This document shows positions 25,690 through 37,945 of a DNA stretch of 64,000 nt, piece by piece; position 1 is the stretch's first letter, and the number at the start of each line of letters is the position of its first letter. The position numbers and the translations under genes are program-made. The notes under the pieces are model-generated. The model saw only the letters and a program-made list of their open reading frames with translations. It did no database searches and had not been told where the DNA came from. Source of the DNA: Prinia subflava (taxonomy: Eukaryota; Chordata; Aves; Passeriformes; Cisticolidae); NCBI RefSeq assembly GCF_021018805.1, contig NC_086247.1, positions 88,148,140-88,212,139 of the forward strand, given 5' to 3'.

Positions 25690-26330
25690 TGCATGGAGGA
25701 TTTTCAGGATAAAGACCCAGCTTTTCTTTTAGGCTAGATGAGTTGGTAGAGATGTGAGAAAAGGTAATGTGGTTAATAGTGCTCTCCTTGTTACCCTACA
25801 CTTACAGATGGAATTCAAAAGGAGTCTTGATGGCAAGGTGATTCTTCAGCCAAAGTTTCAGGCTGTGCTTCTGTAAACGTTTAAACATGTGCAGAATTAA
25901 GACCTTGAGAGGCTAAAGCATTTTACTAACAGTGTGGGACACTGCACAGTTTCATTAAATTTGACATTAGAGCTAATATATCAGCAAAAAATATAGCCCA
26001 GTGTCACCGTGCATATCCCCGCATGTGTGTGGGACACCCCACTGGGGATGGCCCACAGTGCTTGTGCTATTATTTGCAGCAGTTTGCAGCTGTACTCAAA
26101 GCTTTTAATCAGTGCTCCACTAATGCAGGCAGCGTCCAAAGTGTAAAAAAATCCCCGATACTATCTGAGAATGCTGAATATCATCATGAGCCATTCGCTG
26201 TTTGGCATGATGTTATCTCCACCTTCTGTCAACAGTATCTGCTGGAAGATCGATAGCAATCGTAAAGTAATGTTTATTATCACCTTGCCCCTCACACCTG
26301 CCCCACCGAATCGTTGCTCTTTGTCTCAGG
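25690..26330. promoter_or_regulatory. Candidate conserved regulatory block upstream of orphan CpG island
   Basis: Repeat-free unique sequence with dense potential factor sites, for example AGAGCTAATATATCAGC near 25970, TTTTAATCAGTGCTCCACTAAT near 26103, GATCGATAGCAATCGTAAAG near 26248 and GTAATGTTTATTATCACC near 26266. Open frames are short. Its position directly before a TATA box and a CpG island suggests a proximal regulatory region. Confidence 0.4.
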
Positions 26331-26333
26331 GGC

Positions 26334-26341
26334 TATAAAAG
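26334..26341 (+). promoter_or_regulatory. TATA box of a possible unannotated transcript
   Basis: TATAAAAG sits in GC-containing context (GGGGCTATAAAAGCGCAGC) about 250 bases before the CpG island. It would predict a plus-strand start near 26365. A CACGTG E-box (26424-26429) and an ACGTCA half-CRE (26431-26436) follow. No protein product is evident downstream, so any transcript would probably be non-coding. Confidence 0.35.
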
Positions 26342-26533
26342 CGCAGCCGACCACAGCAGAGGCATGCCTTCACCTCACAGCGATGTAGATTTTTGTTGCA
26401 CGATTACGGTGCTAATTAAACGCCACGTGTACGTCACTACCACTACTCCCTGAGCGGGGAGAGTGAAGCACTCTTCCTCCAGGAGCCCTCTCCACAAATA
26501 CATCCACAGGTACCTCCGCACCAGGCACGCTGG

Positions 26534-26565
26534 TGTATCAAATACTGGGTGTATCAAATACTGGG
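26534..26565. repeat. Perfect 16-base tandem duplication
   Basis: TGTATCAAATACTGGG occurs twice head to tail (26534-26549 and 26550-26565) at the left border of the CpG island. The copies are identical, so the duplication is recent or maintained. Confidence 0.95.
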
Positions 26566-26584
26566 ATTAAATTCTCCCCTGTGA

Positions 26585-27165
26585 AGGGAAACGGGCCAAG
26601 AAACGTGGGGTGTGCGGGCGGCGCACGGCACCGCGGGCGGCCGGCCCGAGGGGACGCTCCCTTGCTGCCCCTTCTCTCCCTCGGGAGCGGGCTCCGGCCC
26701 GTCCGGCAGGCCGCTCCCTGCCCGGGGCTCCCTCCCCGCCGGCTGGGCCCGGCCGAGGGCCCGGGGCGCGGAGTCGGGAGCGTGTCGCGACAGGGAGCGG
26801 CTCCCTGGAGGGCGGCAGCGGCGCCGGCGGCCCCGGAGAACAAAGCGGGCCGGGCGGGGAGGGCGATGGGCCCTCGGGGAACAAACCCCTGTCCGGGCTC
26901 GGGAGAGTGATGGGCTCCTCCCTTGGCGGCGGGGGGCCGAGGGGGGTGGGGAGAGGTGGAGGGAGGGGCAGGTTGCGATTTAACCTGCTGTCGCGATTTC
27001 GTGATTGTCGCGAGGTGTGACGGGACGGCAGCGTGCCCACGGACCGCAGGCAGCGAGGAGTGTGTCGTGGCCGGCCGAAGGGGGCAGCGCGCCCACCGCA
27101 GAGGCAGCGCTGTCCCTCCCCGACAGCGGCCGAGAATTCTGGCGCTGACGTCATCGCATCGCCGA
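26585..27165. promoter_or_regulatory. Orphan CpG island
   Basis: GC content and CpG density rise sharply here and fall again after 27165. No known gene starts here. The island includes AP-2-type GCC-N3-GGC sites at 26752-26760 and 26759-26767. It carries long overlapping open frames on both strands (up to 231 codons), as expected in stop-poor GC-rich DNA. They are proline/arginine/glycine-rich with no domain and are not called as genes. It is probably a promoter or a polycomb-type developmental island. Confidence 0.75.
27146..27153. promoter_or_regulatory. Consensus CRE
   Basis: TGACGTCA, the palindromic CREB/ATF site, lies at the right edge of the CpG island just before a TTTTTTAATTAGG homeodomain-type sequence. 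The full 8-base palindrome in a CpG context is usually a functional promoter site, but binding is not shown. Confidence 0.55.
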
Positions 27166-27780
27166 TATATTTTTTTAATTAGGTGGCGGCTAAATGAGGA
27201 GTGATGTAGAACATTGTGGATGCAATTATCCATTGTGCTTCAGAGAGACGCCTATAGATCTTTTTTCTGGCCCCCTCCCCTCTGAAAACCATCAAAAACC
27301 TGGGGAATTCAAATAATCTTCCGTCCCTGTGCATGGATGGAGCCTGTCAGACCCTGTGCGAGGGCTACTGACAAATACAAAGGAGCACCGATAACTGCAC
27401 ACCACTTACAGCACTGCTAGACTTATCCATTCATTGTAACATAATAATTTTAGATGGTCATTGAAGAGAAGCATATGTTTCGGGCAGACATCAAAAGAAC
27501 AACCAGACATTTAGATAAGACAACTAAAACTCAGTTTTAAAGTTTCAGATTTAATCCCGAGTAAAGACCGAACAAAGAGTCAGAGAGCAGAAATTACGTT
27601 ATTTAAACTGACACCACCTAAATCGGATCCTTTCTTCTGCGGTCTCACATAAACACAGTGTGTTCATCACATCCAGCCGGCTTCATTACTATTTATATTA
27701 CCGTGCGCTGGCTGTGTGCAGTCAATTCATAATTGTCCAGTTTTTCTAATTAATCACAAAAGATTTTTGTTTTGCCTACA
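27166..27780. promoter_or_regulatory. Candidate conserved non-coding flank of the CpG island
   Basis: Repeat-free AT-rich sequence with TTAATTAGGTGG, GATGCAATTATCC and ACATAATAATTTTAG motifs. Composition and position mirror the block on the other side of the island, so the whole 25.7-27.8 kb segment looks like one regulatory unit. Confidence 0.35.
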
Positions 27781-27829
27781 GCTAGTTCTGGGGTGACTCA
27801 CAATGGCAAGCCAGAGCTCATACATCAAA

Positions 27830-28200
27830 CACAGCCCTCCTTCACTCCAGCCTTCTGCCGGAGGAGGCTGCCGCGCTCCGCTCCCCGGCGCGGCGCAGGA
27901 GGCATGCGCGCCCCGGGGCCACAGCGGAGCCCTGCGCTCTGTCCTCCGCCGTGCGCCTCCTTCTTTTTATCTGATGCTCGCATCCTCAGCCCGAACTCGA
28001 CCCAGAGTTGTTTTGTTTTTTGTTTTTTTTTTTTTTTTTTTGCAAGATTTCGCATTTCAGAGCGTTTGGTTTCCCTCTCTCTCGCCCTCCCGTGCGCGCA
28101 CGCTCCCCTCTGCCGCTCCCGCAATCCGCGCGGCTTCAAAGGAGGAGAGCTGCAGCGAGCACTGCTCAAACTTCTGCCTGATCGATACTCCCTTAATGAG
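27830..28200. promoter_or_regulatory. Second CpG-rich segment with poly-T interruption
   Basis: GC- and CpG-rich DNA at 27860-27960 and 28075-28165 flanks a T-rich tract with 19 T at 28023-28041. Overlapping open frames of 143-236 codons span it on both strands but carry homopolymer artefacts (poly-Phe and poly-Lys) and no domain. Confidence 0.5.
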
Positions 28201-28546
28201 CTCCACGCAGCCAGTGGAACCCAGCAGAGGCTGAGGCAGCCGCTGGATCTCTCCAGCTCCACAGCAACGAGGCTTTTTGGTGACATTTGCGGTAGGCCGT
28301 GTTGTTCGTGCCTCCTCTGCCCACACCATGAGCAGGAGATGCTCACAGAAGTAAAATTTTTTGGCTGCAAGGCGGCTACTTGTGAAAGTCACAGCTCGCC
28401 AACCTGAGTCAGAGGACAATGATTTGACCTCTGTTTCTTGTGCTGCCAGAGGTGTAAGTACACAGAAGCTGTACCATGAACAAAGAAATGGGGCAATTTG
28501 GCTGACAGCAGCATGACAGTAGACATGTTCTTTCTCCACACACGTT

Positions 28547-28650
28547 AAAAAAAAAAAAAAAAAAGGAACAAAAAAGCCCAACCAAACACACCCCCCCACA
28601 CACACAATCCTTACAAAAAAAAACAAAAACAAACAAACAAAAAAAAAACC
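28547..28650. repeat. A-rich simple repeats, (A)18 and (AAAC)n
   Basis: Eighteen A at 28547-28564, a short C/A-rich spacer, then AAAC-type units to about 28649. The long minus-strand open frames across it are translation artefacts of this repeat. Confidence 0.85.
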
Positions 28651-30030
28651 AAACCATTCTTTTTTATTATTGGTGACATTGTAATACTGAGTGTCAGCCC
28701 AGTTAGAAACAGTTGAATTCGTATGAAGAGCAGAAAGCAATAGAGACATGCTGCCTCTAAAGTGCACTCCAACTTAAGGCTGCAAGTGTTGTTAATTATG
28801 TGGAAGCTTTCTGGTAAGATGCATCTATCAATGCATCTTCCTTGATCACATTCTGCCCACTGCTGGGTTTGCAAGGAGTCAGCACAGTGGTGGAAGAGGG
28901 TTTTTTTACTAATAGACCCCGCACAGAACCCTGCACTCACTCTGGGTATTTAGGAGTGAAAATGGTACTGAAGCCAAAGCTGGTTTCTGTATGACAAAGC
29001 ACAGGCAAGAAAATAGATACTGAGAGCAAAATAAATAGGTTTTTAACAGCATAGAAGAGAAAAATTGTTTTTGTATCTGATGGCATAGAGGAAAGCATAT
29101 CTCCGATTTATTGCATGAGATTTCAGGCAGAGTTCTTTGTAGGGGAAATATTATGTTTAGAAAGGCTGAAAAAATATGAATGAGCAAAAAAAAAATGTTT
29201 TCAGGAACTTCTGTTGTGGATTATTTAGCTGGCACCAGACCCCTTTCTCTGCAGACCAAGGAATCCAAAAAATGTGGAATGGGGTGAAGGCTGCTTTTCT
29301 CAGGCTACCTGGGGGATAAATTGCAGTGTACCATTTGTGAATGTACAGCAATACCTTCTAGTGTGTTCCACTTAAAAATATGCTGGTATCCTTGCTTGGG
29401 AACCTAGAGCATCCCCAGTAATGTGCTGTCACTTTTTAAGGCATCCATGAGAAAAATACTCCACAGAAACTCCTGCAGGAGCAGAGTAAAGTTTACACCT
29501 CTGCAGATAAGATAATATGTCAAAGAGCAGATTCAGAGGATAATCCATGAGAAATATTTTGAAGGACCAAGCCATACTTTCATTCCAGTGCCTAGCCCTA
29601 GTTTTCAACCTCAGTATTTGCTGCTTCACATGAACATACGCAGGCCCTGCATGTGACAGGGGCACACACATCAGCCCATCATACTGACTCAGATTTGCTG
29701 CTCTGGTGCCAGGGATGGCCTTTCAGGAGCCACCACCAGCTCTGACAGCACGCTTTGCCTTCTCTTTTCCTACCCTCCATTGCATAAATTAGCAATAGCA
29801 AAGTCCCCTGTCCTTGCTCTCAGCCCCTCACTGGGATTCACCTCCACTGGGGCATGTTGGCCACAACAGGAGGGGACACCGGCAACCCTGAGCGTGGCTG
29901 CTGAAGCCTTGGTCACAGCAAGGCTGTAGGTCCTGTGCTCCCTTCTGGCTCCTTTCACTCGCAGGGAGCCAGATTCAAAGCTCATTGAGCCCAGGGGAGT
30001 ATTTTTCAACTGACTTTGTCAAGCAGGTGA
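28651..30030. other. Gene-poor stretch without recognised features
   Basis: No domain-bearing open frame, RNA gene or transposon was recognised. Confidence 0.4.
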
Positions 30031-30034
30031 GGCT

Positions 30035-30385
30035 CCCGTAGTCTATTGCCTCCTTGCCGTAAAGACGATAATTTTGCTGGGACAAACTGCTTATTACCCA
30101 GTTGCAGGCTTAATAATAACCAAGGGCTGTGATTCCTCCTAAGGAACCGAGGACCTGAATTAAGTGTTATTAATACCAACAATATTGTGCTAACACCAGA
30201 AAAATAGCAGAATTAATAATAACGTTATCTAAATGACAGTGTAAATATAAGGTAAGTAGTGTACCTGGCTTCTGAGGAGTGTGAAGCCAAATGATGATTT
30301 CCTCTCAGGGCAGTGATAAACAACTCAGTCATACTGAGTTTACAGTTTTAGTAATAATTGGCTTGGAGGGAAAAAAAATTGTATA
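30035..30385. promoter_or_regulatory. Candidate conserved non-coding element
   Basis: Unique, ATTA/TAAT-dense sequence (GGCTTAATAATAACC near 30106, TGTTATTAATACC near 30164, GAATTAATAATAACG near 30211, AGTAATAATTGGC near 30350) that lacks open frames over 60 codons. Composition suggests an enhancer-like element. Confidence 0.3.
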
Positions 30386-33300
30386 AAGCACAGTCACAGG
30401 TTAACTACACAATCATTACATGGTATAATTTCAGCCCCTGCTCCCAGAGTGGAAGGCACAGTTGTTATCTGATCAGCCTCTGTGTGTAATTCCCTGCTAG
30501 GTTTGGGACTAAGCATTGCTGTGCTGGTTTTTAAAATGACTAAGCGGATGTGCAGAGACTGCACCGTGCCCCGGGTCACAGCGAGCCTGCAAGAGGCTCA
30601 GGAGTGCAGCAGCCAGCCGTGGGCACGTGGGGCTGGAGCAAGAGGTGGTGGCAGCAGCTGCACGGCCATCGGGGTGTGCAGCTCCCCATGGCACCCAGAC
30701 AGGGTTTTGGAGCTGAGCCTGGTGGTGCCGCCCAGGTTCTCTCTGAGGGTGCCCAGGTTCTGTGGGTATGGTGGCCTCGGGCAGCGGCAATGACAGCTCC
30801 TGTCACCGTGCTGGAGCTGGGACACGGTGTGTCCCAAAAGCTTAGAAACTCCTGATGCTGGTCACCTTCCCAAAACACTCTGCCGGATTTCTCCCAGAAC
30901 CAACAAATAACTGGTCACACCACGGGATTGGAAAAGGGACCTCCAAAAAGACTTCTTATGAGTAGCTGCAACAGGCAAAATTGGAAGCCAAGAGCAGCAT
31001 CACGTACAAGTAGTGACTTGAGTGATGTCTTCTGGGGAAAGGGTAGAAACCTGTTATCTGTTGTTGCTTCTTGAATTTTCACACCCTTTTGTATTTTCAC
31101 TGGAAGCCTGATTGTGAAGGCAAGCTCCAGAGATGAGGGGAAGAATGGATACTATTTGCTTTTTTTCAGCTCCCCAGCCCCTCCCCAACAGAAATCTGTG
31201 CAGCTTCCACAAGCGTAGGCCTAAAGCAGGGGAAGACACTGGTTCTTACCTTTTCTTTTTTCAACTCTTTTCATCCACACACTTCAGTCAGGACAAGTAG
31301 GACAAGCCAGGTCTCTTTTAATGTGGGATCAGGTGCAGGGATAACAAGAAGCATCTGGTGGCTTTTCTTACTGTCCTCTGTACAAAGCCTCAGCTAATTT
31401 ACCCAGGCTCTCATGGCCTTCTGTAGTGACAGCGCATGCCAAACCCAGGACATTGGAATATCTGATTATGCTCCACTTGCATGAGATTGTCCCATGAGCC
31501 AACTCCGGGCATTGAGCAAGAAAGCTGAACATTTTCTCCATGCACAATTATTGCTTCTTCCAGGGGAAAACAGAAATGTCACAAATCATGAGATACCGCT
31601 CCTCCTCCATCCAGCTTGGGACCTCTGTGCAAGTAAAGTCTCCTTGTCCCTCACCACTGGTGCTTCACACAGGTTGGAAAAACTCTCAGCTTTGGCTTCA
31701 AAGAGGCTGAAAGGTACAATCCACTGCCTAATCAGTGAAAATGTGGGTCTTGTGTTGCTTACTATGCAATACAAGGAACATGAGAAAGGTTGAGGGGGAA
31801 AGGGGAGCCCAAAAAGGCAGAGCTGTCTGTTGGCCCTGTGGTGCAGGGTTATCATTATTAAAGTGAAAGCGACATCTCTGTCCTTAAATGCACTTCACTG
31901 CAGGTGGAAAGCTTACTTGGGAACCAGTGTAATTGCTTCCCACTAGCATCAGAACAGCTACAATTTTAACCTGTTCTCTCCAAGCCTCCATGACTTGGCT
32001 CAGCACCCTTCTCTGGGATGCCTTGGCTCCCTTCTTGGTTGGCCAAGGCATGTCCAGGCATGGAGGAGCTATTCTGGCAGTGTCAAAAGGTCCTGCCTGC
32101 TGGGTGCTCTGAGATTGGCTGTATGGCAAGGTCTGGGGGAAGGTCCCCACTCTGAAGCAGGGCAAGAGTCTGAGAAGTTCTGCCCCTGAGGAGGAAAGGG
32201 TGGCAGAGACCACAGTGTGACCACAGTCTGACCACAACCCTCATTTCCCATCCTCCTGTGCTGCTGTGGGGAGGAGGTAAAGAAAATCAGGGGTGGAGCT
32301 AAGCCTGGAAAGAAGGGCTCTCATTATGCTACTCTGATTTGGTTGGTAAAAAATTAAATTTATTTTCCCAAGTCGAGTCTGTTTTGCCCGTGACAGTAAT
32401 TGGTGAGTGATGTCTCCCTGCCCTTATCTCAACCCAGAAGCCTTTCACTGTATTTTCTTTCCCCTGCACAGATGAGGAGGGGAGTGGTAGAGCAGCTTGA
32501 TGGGCACCTACAGGCAGCCAGGGTCAACCCAACACATATACAACGAAGGAAAAAGTTTGTCCAAGAAAGTCATAAAGGCAGCTCTCAACATCCAGACTGG
32601 CTCCAGTGAGGAACAACCCACTGGGTGTGGGAGCAGAAGTGAAACATCAGCAGCAGCAGGAGAGACTCCCACAGCTGAGCAGAGCTGTCCTCCAGCCAGG
32701 GGGGAAGAAGGTCCAGAGCTTGCAGAAGGACTTCTGTATGATTTGGGAATTTCTGTCACAGAGTCATGTGAAGTCCACTTCTGTATTTTCTTGACTAAAG
32801 CATTCACCACTTGTGCTGTTTAATAGGGAGCAACTTAAAATATTGTGCAAGCTGATAATAAGCACACTTGGTCTCTAACATCTGTACCTGCAAGATTTTT
32901 TTTCCCTCCTTCATGTACATGGGTATGTCCCCAAGCATTTCCTTACCTCCTCTTTTCTTTAAATCATTTTTCTCTCAATCTTCATTTCTGCTACAGAATC
33001 TCCATGAAAGGGATATCTTTGCCCTGTTTATCATTCCCTTGTTAGCCTGTTTAGTAAAAGGGTTTCAAAGAATGACGTAAGGCCAGCATTATTTTGAACA
33101 AGTCGAGGCTGGGTGAGAACAAGGAAGCCTGCCCAAAGTGTTGCTATTTACTCTCTTGCAAAAAGCACTCAGGCAGCAGTGGAGCTCAACTCTGCCCTAA
33201 AGCTGCTAAACCGAGGGCTTCCTCATATTTCTGTGAAAATCTTCCACAGGAGCCCAGGTAGCACAAGCAGCAGGGGAGGTCGCTGGAAGTGACTTTCTGT

Positions 33301-36300
33301 CACTGGTGTATTAATGGAGCAGTAAGACAAATGGAACGTCTTGACATGCCAAACGTTCTTGCCTGCTGGTGCTAAGCCGGCTGCTCCCCGGCGGGGCTCG
33401 ACTTGTGCAGGGATTCCTGCTGTGCTGTGTTTCTGCCCCCGTGCCCTCAACCCCTCCCTAGACAGTCGTCCAGCTCCTCTAACTGGTTCTATAAAATCCA
33501 GCATTTTAGTAAGACCCTTGGTCACACCTGGAGCATATTTGTATTGCCAAAGACACATCATTTCAAATAGGTGTGGTGACTCAGGAAAAAGCTGGGAAAG
33601 ACTTCAGATGGACTCCAGAATATCAGTTTGGAGCTGTGGGGCAGGAAAGCCTCTTTCCTCAGGACGCTCAAGAGCAGACCAAGACTGATGTGCTGCCCAC
33701 AGAGAGCTGATTTCTGCCCCAGGTGCACCCCATGAGCACCATTCTGGCTTGAAGTGCACACAGGAGGCTCCTTGCTGCATTCAGTGTCCTTCCTTGGAGA
33801 GTAGGCCCTCTGCTGTGGATTTCTGTTGATTTTTTTTGGAATTTTTTTTTTTATCAGGCTAAAGAGGATATATTTTATCATAATGGTTTCAAATCCAATG
33901 TGTACAGGCCAACGCAAATAGGGTATTACAAGTTGGAGAACTGTACCTCAGGCACCATTTTATTAGAACTAGTGTTTACATCAAACAATACATCCTAAGT
34001 ACTTCATATTAAGCTTGGACAAATCATTTGCCTGAGGATTAGGGTGTTGTGCCACTGAAATGTAATCCTTCTGTTGATTTTTTTTTCAAGCTGCCAAACC
34101 AAATGTGGTAAAATCAGTAACTGTTAAAAAAACAGAAGGGTGAAAACCTTAGCCTCAATTTGACATGTTTAATGAAACATAGGAAAAATTATCAAGGCGG
34201 GTTTGAAGACAAATATCTGCACAGCAGGTTAGATTTTCACCTGCTCAGATCAGCAAAACTCTACAGGATTACAAAAAAAAAAAAGTAGCAGTGGGTTTCA
34301 GTGTTTCCCATGGGGGCTGAGAAAGAAAGAGAGGGCTGGTCTGGCTGCCTTGCATGTGGAACTGAGTGAAAAATTTGGGGAGCTGGGCCAGGACCAGGCT
34401 GTTTCTGACAAGGAACAGTGCAGCCCGGGCAGCATGCCCTGCCCCAGGCAAAGGGCAGGATGGCATGAGGGAGAGCCTCACTCTTCTGGCCTCTGCTCCC
34501 AAAAATGGAAGAGCAGGTGTTGAGACACAACACACAGATGTGCAACACCAGCTGTGAGGAGTGGTGGGTGGCAGGACCCCAGCCAAAATTTGTAGTGTTG
34601 TGTGGAATGGAACCAGGCCAATCCCCGCTGGCTTCACAAAAGCAACCTGCACTCCACAAAAGCACCTCACACCTTTCCAGTACCCAAGAAAACAAATTTC
34701 TCCCCGTGTCTTACACAACATTTGCTTTGCCACACATGCACTGCCTGGGCCCCTTTTAACAAAAAACATCCCCGAAGAATGAGTCCTCAGGCATACAGGA
34801 CACCCCTGGTGGGAGCTGCCTTTGTGTACTGAAAGGACAAGGTTGGCATCAAAGTGAACACAAAACTCCTCCTGTCTCCTCACAGGGATTTAAGCTCAAG
34901 TCAGAGACAACAGGAGTATTACAGAGATGGCATTCCAGAATCGAATGCCACAGTAATACCCTGGAGACTATTTTCAACAGAAGTCCCACAGCAATGGCCA
35001 AGAATGATACATTTCCATGCTAGGTAAGAAAATACCTCAATATAAGTGTTTGGTTGTACTGAGAGCAAGGAGTGGGACTCTGGCTCCAAACAAGGAAAAG
35101 AGGAAACTTTTCTGGATTTCTGCAGGACTGGCATTTCACCTGTGTGATTTCTCCCACCTCCAGCAGTGTGGTGGTGCTCACATGCACCTCAGGCATCTCT
35201 TCCCTGCTTGCTGTCTGTCCCTTGCCTCCTCACAGAGCCAAGTCTCACTTCCCCTGTGGGTGCCCTCCATCCTCACCTGTGCTTTTCACTTGGCCAGGCA
35301 ACCTGAGGTGTTTCCAAGCTGCTGGCTGGCTGAAGCTTCAGGAATAAAGAGGGAGCAAAGAGGGGTAGCAATGCTCTCTACCCACCTTTCCTGCTCTTTT
35401 TTCCAAAAAGGTTAAGGTTACTTAATTCCACAGTTTCTCTAGAGAATCAAGAAGGTGGGATAGGTGCAATGTCAGAAATCAGTATCTTGGTTTGGGTATA
35501 AGCTTGCCAATAATGACTTTTGTTAATAATTCCAGGGGAACCTGTATTTGAGAAATCTAGTGCCCAATAGCTGTGAGTAGTATGAGATAAAAAGACTTGA
35601 AGTGGGTTGTGCAGCCACCAGTGAATGGCAGTACCAGCATGTGGTGCACTGGTCACTGACCCCTATCTCTCGTCACTACTACAGCTAAGGAAGGCAAAGT
35701 CCTGATCAGAGGGAACTGAGCCTGGTGTAATTTTGCTTCACCACTGAAGGATGGCACCTGCACTGCAGGGCAGTCAGAAACAGTGAAGGGATAACAATCC
35801 ACAGAATATGCCTTGGGAGACACATTCAAGCAGGTCTAGGGTCCATAAGACTTTACAGCCAGAATCCTCCCCCAAAGTGTATTTGTATGCTTTGGGTTTA
35901 TACATGTGTGCCTGTGCCTATGAATTTATCTACATCTGCATAATACTGCATCTTTGGGAATGACACACAATACTTACACGTCATGAGAGAGATGTAGATA
36001 CAAACACAGACATAAGAGACCTCTGAAGAGGTTACCCATCACAGTGATGAGTGATGGTATGCAAGCACATGCAGAATCCATGGATCTGACCCTACAGTCA
36101 AACAGATAACTCCCAAGTTTATAGCTAAGGACAATATTAAGTGTTTCTGAATAAAGAATTAGGCCATCACTGAAGCAATCACCTCCATCCTTTAGGAAAG
36201 AAGAGTCACTTAAGATGACATAAAAAAAGCCCACAAAGACTTGTACTCTTGCTTCATTGGGAAGAAAAAGAGGGATTATATCTAAGAAACTATTAATTGG

Positions 36301-37837
36301 CTAATAGGCTCCCATACTTTAGTGCATACACACTAAAATTACTGCTTGTTTTACCACAGTTTAAAAATAAATCTAAAACTGTTTGATATTCTTTTACCAG
36401 CTATGAGTTACCTGCTAAGTAACCTCAGCAGCAGCTCTTTGCCTTTTGTGGCTGCTGAGATGTGTCACAGACTTGTGAGGGAGCTCAGAAGCTCAAGCCA
36501 GGTGTGAGAGCCACAGACTCGTATCCCACCCTGCAGTCCATCAACCCTCTCACCAGCCTTGGGGGCAGCTCGTGCCTTGCCATAGGTGGGCAAAACATCC
36601 AAAGTTGTGTCTGTTGCAGAGTGCCCATGATCACCTACTGCATTCCCATACTTCTGCCTAAAACTCCTGATTTTGTGCAGGGGCACAAAGCTGCAAATTT
36701 CCTTGAAAGCCCAAAAGGTTCTGCACAGGCAACACTCTCCTGGGGCATCTAGATGCCCAAGCATTTGAAAGTCTTATGAAGCTCATGCTTGCAGGGTCTC
36801 CATCTCCATGTGTCTGGTTTGAGGGGTACCCACAAACGTGGCATAGATAATGCCCAGTCCCTGCCCATAAACAAAAATTCATTGATGAGTATCAAGGCAT
36901 AAAAGATCTGCAGCAATAGGAAGTATTATGTTTTTCTTGCAAACTGCACATTTAATGCTTTTGAAAACAAATCTTTGGCTCAAAATTACACTCTCAGACT
37001 CCAAGCACTCTTCTGTCAAGTCAAAACTGCTGTGCATTTTGTTAAACCAAGCCACAAACTGAGAGGTGTCTTGATGTTTCCTCTCCTTATGGGCCCAGTC
37101 TTCAGCAGAGGAGGAGGGCTGACTCGCTGAAGCAGTCATGCTAATTGAGTCTCCTGTCCTGTCTGCAGTCTCAGTGTAGCACCTCTGAACAAGGCACTGC
37201 CTGAAGAGCTCTGCTTTGCCAAGGCTCCAAGTGGCACTGGTGAGTGCTGCTGCCTGGGCTTCCATCAGAGATTTCACTGAGATCACACAGGTGTGAGCAG
37301 GTTAAGAAAAACCACCACAGGAACAAACCAGCCCACAAGAGGTAGAACCCGAAAAAATAGGAAATGATAAGCAAACAGGGAACACAGGCAAGAGTATTGC
37401 ACGCAAAGGGCAGTAAACATATGGAATAAATTAGGGGAATAGGCAATGGAAGCAAAGCATGTAAATGAGTTCCACAAACACCTAGGTTTGTTGCTAAGAA
37501 GCAGGGGATGGGGAAGAAAGATGGAAAAGCAGAAAAGTGGAAATAAAAGGGCCTTCTCCGGATCCCATAGCCTTTTCCTATGGTTCCTAAATTCTCTCTT
37601 TATCTAGATGTTGCTGAGACCCCAGATTAATAAGCACATGGTGTTTGTGGGTACCACGTGTGCAAACACACCTGGACATAGTTTCCCTTGGTTTACATCA
37701 AACATCCAGCCTTCCTTCAAAGTATAGTGTGAGAGTCTCTACTGCAGACTGAAATGCAAGTGTCTTGATTTCCCTGAAACTTTGAACTCTCATTTTTACT
37801 CTCCTTCTGAGAGGACAGGGGAGAGGATTGAGTTATT
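30386..37837. other. Gene desert without recognised features
   Basis: Seven kilobases of mostly unique DNA of intermediate GC. Many overlapping open frames up to 204 codons (34269-34883, minus) show no known domain, no conserved motif and no splice logic. Short T or A runs occur near 33840 and 34270. No recognisable transposon. Confidence 0.45.
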
Positions 37838-37838
37838 A

Positions 37839-37945
37839 ACAAAAACAAAAACAAAAACAAAAAACAAAAAACAAAAAACAAAAAACAAAAAAAAAAAAAA
37901 CCAAAAAAAAAAAAAAAAACCAAAAAAAAAAACAAAAAAAACCAA
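37839..37945. repeat. A-rich repeat (AAAAAC)n
   Basis: AAAAAC and AAAAAAC units decay into long A runs separated by CC. Simple sequence, possibly the tail of an old retroelement, although no body was recognised. Confidence 0.85.

Noticed and set aside
26538..27233. 231-codon open frame on the minus strand, with 195- and 136-codon frames overlapping it
   Set aside because: It lies in a CpG island where stops are rare on both strands. The translation is proline/arginine/glycine-rich with no domain, and several frames are equally open.
28057..28767. 236-codon minus-strand open frame
   Set aside because: It runs through (A)18 and AAAC repeats that translate to Phe/Leu/Val-rich artefacts. No credible protein.
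34269..34883. 204-codon minus-strand open frame outside CpG islands
   Set aside because: I considered a small gene or exon, but found no known motif, no signal or membrane pattern of a known family and no splice context. The opposed strand is also partly open.
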